Assembly (NCBI GenBank): GCA_965229645.1
Contig: OZ245893.1
Span: 2,976,001-3,040,000, forward strand
DNA from: CAXQZM01 sp965229645
GTDB lineage: Bacteria > Pseudomonadota > Alphaproteobacteria > UBA7985
Reading direction: 5' to 3'
DNA: 64,000 nucleotides
Shown: positions 62,407-64,000 of the stretch, one piece after another
Layout: each line of letters begins with the position of its first letter
Position numbering within the stretch: position 1 is the first letter of the stretch
Program-made: the position numbers and the translations under genes
The notes under the pieces: model-generated
Database searches by the model: none
What the model was told of the DNA's origin: nothing
Seen by the model: only the letters and a program-made list of their open reading frames with translations

Positions 62407-62585
62407 GGTGGCTCGCAGAAATTAGGACGGCAGGACTGTCAAGGTGGCCGTCTGCGGTATAGCCGAAAGCTAATCCAGTTATTAAGTACAACCCATAAAA
62501 ATGCCAAGCTGCGGCCCTTGCGCGGCGCAAATTGGGGCCTAAAGAACGGGAATCTAGGGCCAAGCACCCATAGATTGGAGGTCGT

Positions 62586-62930
62586 GTGGAGTCGATCAAT
62601 TTTGCCACCTTGGCTCAGTCGCTCATCGACTGGGCGGTGGCCCTCGGGCAGAGTGTCAACGACATGCCAGGGGCCTGGGCCTTTGTCCTCGGGCTCTTTA
62701 CCTGGTTCCTTGTGGAGCAAATTTTCCGCCGGCTTTTTTCCTGGGCTCGCGTACTGGTTTTGATCGGCGTGGTTGTCGGCCTTGGGTTCACGGCCCCCTA
62801 TATTCTTGAGCAATTGTTTGGCGAGGGCAACGTGCCCGACATCCCAGGGTTGAATTTGCAGCCAGACTCGCTGGTCCCCGATGCTAGGCCCGCCAGCCCC
62901 CTCGGCGATCTCTCAGAGCCCTTTACCTAA
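62586..62930 (+). CDS. Small membrane protein, unknown
   Basis: 114 aa, GTG start at 62586. Two hydrophobic segments (GAWAFVLGLFTWFLVEQIF and VLVLIGVVVGLGFTAPYIL) and a Pro/Asp-rich C-terminal tail. Converges with and overlaps ptrB by 18 bp. No family recognised. Confidence 0.6.
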   Translation: MESINFATLAQSLIDWAVALGQSVNDMPGAWAFVLGLFTWFLVEQIFRRLFSWARVLVLIGVVVGLGFTAPYILEQLFGEGNVPDIPGLNLQPDSLVPDARPASPLGDLSEPFT

Positions 62931-64000
62931 GACACTTAGAATAAAGCCGTAGGCTTCGGCCTTTTCGCGCAGATATTCGAAGCGACCCGAGCGGCCGCCG
63001 TGCCCTGCCTCCATATTGGTTTTGAAAATTAGCGGTTCCTCGTTGGTGCGGTGTGCGCGCAACTTGGCAACCCATTTGGCAGGTTCCCAATAGGTGACCC
63101 GAGGGTCGGCGAGGCCCGCCGTCACCATGAGGGGGGGATAGGCCTGGGGGCGGACCTGATCGTAGGGGCTGTAGGCGGCGATGGTCGCGTATGCCTGCGC
63201 GTCCTCGATGGGGTTGCCCCATTCGTTCCATTCCATGGGGGTGAGCGGCAGGGTCGCGTCGGAAATGGTATTGAGGACATCGACGAAGGGCACTTGCGCG
63301 ACCACGGCGCCGAATAGCTCGGGGGCTTGGTTTATGACAGCGCCCATGAGCAAGCCGCCCGCACTGCCGCCCTCAATCGCGATTTTGCCGACTTGGCTGA
63401 GGTATTGATCGATGAGGAACCGCGCGCAGTCCTCAAAATCATTGAAGGTATTTTGCTTAGCGGCGCCCTTGCCGTCCAAGTACCAAGCGTAGCCCTGTTC
63501 CATGCCGCCGCGAATATGGGCGATGGCGTAGATCAGGCCCCTGTCCACCAGCGAGAAGGCATGGGGCGAAAAGCTCGCGGGAATCGCCATCCCGTAGGAG
63601 CCGTAGCCGTAGAGATAGGCAGGGGCGGGCGTTTCAAGGTCCTTGCGGCGCAAAACTGTCAAGGGCACCTGCGCGCCGTCGCGGGCCGTGACCATGGTGC
63701 GTTCGACCAGATAGTCGCCAGCCGCATGGCCGCTGGGCACCTCCTGAACTTTGCGCAAGGTACGGGCGCCGCTGGGCAAGTCGAGGTCATAGGTACTGCT
63801 GGGCGTGGCGGGGGAGGAATAGGTTAAGCGGATGAATTGATCCTCAAAGTCGCCCGAGGCAACCCCTGCCCCCAAGGCGTAAGCAGGCTCGTCGAACGCC
63901 AGATCGCGTTCGTGACCCGTTGCCAAGTCGCGAACGATCAAGTGCGGCAGGGCCGCGCGCCGTTCCATGCGGATTAAGTACTGGGACGTGGTAAAGTGAT
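62913..64000 (-). CDS. ptrB: Oligopeptidase B (S9 family), 5' end beyond window
   Basis: C-terminal 360 or so residues; the frame continues past 64000 (HFTTSQYLIR precedes the first internal Met). Catalytic Ser in IEGGSAGGLLMG, Asp in VTAGLADPRVTYWEP and His in MEAGHGGRSGRF. RGGMEQGYAWYLDGK and YLYGYGSYG are S9A signatures. Cleaves short peptides after basic residues. Confidence 0.92.
   Translation of the reverse strand, partial: HFTTSQYLIRMERRAALPHLIVRDLATGHERDLAFDEPAYALGAGVASGDFEDQFIRLTYSSPATPSSTYDLDLPSGARTLRKVQEVPSGHAAGDYLVERTMVTARDGAQVPLTVLRRKDLETPAPAYLYGYGSYGMAIPASFSPHAFSLVDRGLIYAIAHIRGGMEQGYAWYLDGKGAAKQNTFNDFEDCARFLIDQYLSQVGKIAIEGGSAGGLLMGAVINQAPELFGAVVAQVPFVDVLNTISDATLPLTPMEWNEWGNPIEDAQAYATIAAYSPYDQVRPQAYPPLMVTAGLADPRVTYWEPAKWVAKLRAHRTNEEPLIFKTNMEAGHGGRSGRFEYLREKAEAYGFILSVLGKGL

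Noticed and set aside
1..64000. CRISPR arrays, tRNA or rRNA genes
   Set aside because: No regularly spaced direct repeats and no recognisable tRNA or rRNA sequences were seen on reading the window.

Overview
The window looks like a chromosome segment of a GC-rich, probably marine alphaproteobacterium (Rhodospirillales/Rhodobacterales-like gene content). It carries a heterotetrameric sarcosine oxidase operon with a GlxA/GbdR-type regulator, a TRAP dicarboxylate transporter with DctB, sulfolipid (SQDG) genes in sqdB-D-C order, a tungstate ABC transporter with fdhD and mobA, and a DMSP-demethylase-like gene. The species cannot be named from the sequence alone.

Layout. 0-7 kb: tungstate uptake (tupB-tupC-tupA), a MoaB/CinA-type protein, fdhD, mobA, an amidotransferase, a ferredoxin-like protein and ferredoxin-NADP reductase; a molybdenum/tungsten cofactor region. 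7-11 kb: isochorismatase, EamA transporter, DUF3422 protein, RelE/HigB-HigA-type toxin-antitoxin pair. 11-17.7 kb: GbdR-like regulator and soxB-D-A-G plus a small SCP2 protein. 18-25 kb: an AT-rich orphan gene, then dctB, a short response regulator and dctPQM. 25-27 kb: TPP riboswitch with thiamine-precursor permease and binding protein. 27.5-31.6 kb: sqdB-sqdD-sqdC-like and an MFS exporter. 32-35.4 kb: pyruvate carboxylase bracketed by inverted copies of a repeat. 35.8-41.7 kb: RHH/PIN toxin-antitoxin, MFS exporter, an NAD-dependent reductase, crotonase and acyl-CoA synthetase, leading into a DmdA/GcvT-like gene.

The DmdA-like gene is cut at 41,739 by a 14,486-bp insertion (41,740-56,225). 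Its outer ends are IS66-type inverted repeats and it is flanked by an 8-bp target duplication (CCCTTTTC); removing it rejoins the gene in frame. The left part is an IS66 element whose tnpA is interrupted by IS1, itself interrupted by IS630. The AT-rich cargo is a minus-strand cluster that I read as an undescribed RiPP (ribosomal peptide) pathway. It has a 47-codon precursor-like gene with a strong Shine-Dalgarno and promoter (54,572-54,715), a possible second small ORF, two paralogous JmjC/cupin oxygenases, a third cupin oxygenase, a prolyl-4-hydroxylase-type 2OG-Fe(II) oxygenase, an ABC exporter (with an in-frame TGA), an arginase-family enzyme and a NodA-like GNAT acyltransferase. The set suggests Arg-to-Orn conversion, hydroxylation and acylation of a peptide. 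An IS5-type element now separates the precursor from its enzymes, so the cluster may be decaying.

57.5-59.9 kb holds a second accessory system: a caspase-TM-formylglycine-synthase-fold protein whose C-terminus looks like a diversity-generating retroelement variable region, with an EACC1-like partner. No reverse transcriptase is in the window. It sits next to remnants of a second soxG-scp2 locus broken by an ISAs1-type MITE and by a defective ISAs1 copy. The window ends with a YcgN-family protein, a small membrane protein and a partial oligopeptidase B. Four dispersed non-coding repeat or hairpin families (R1, R2, R3 and a TACCAGCG hairpin) recur; some have altered gene ends (pyc C-terminus, mobA N-terminus).
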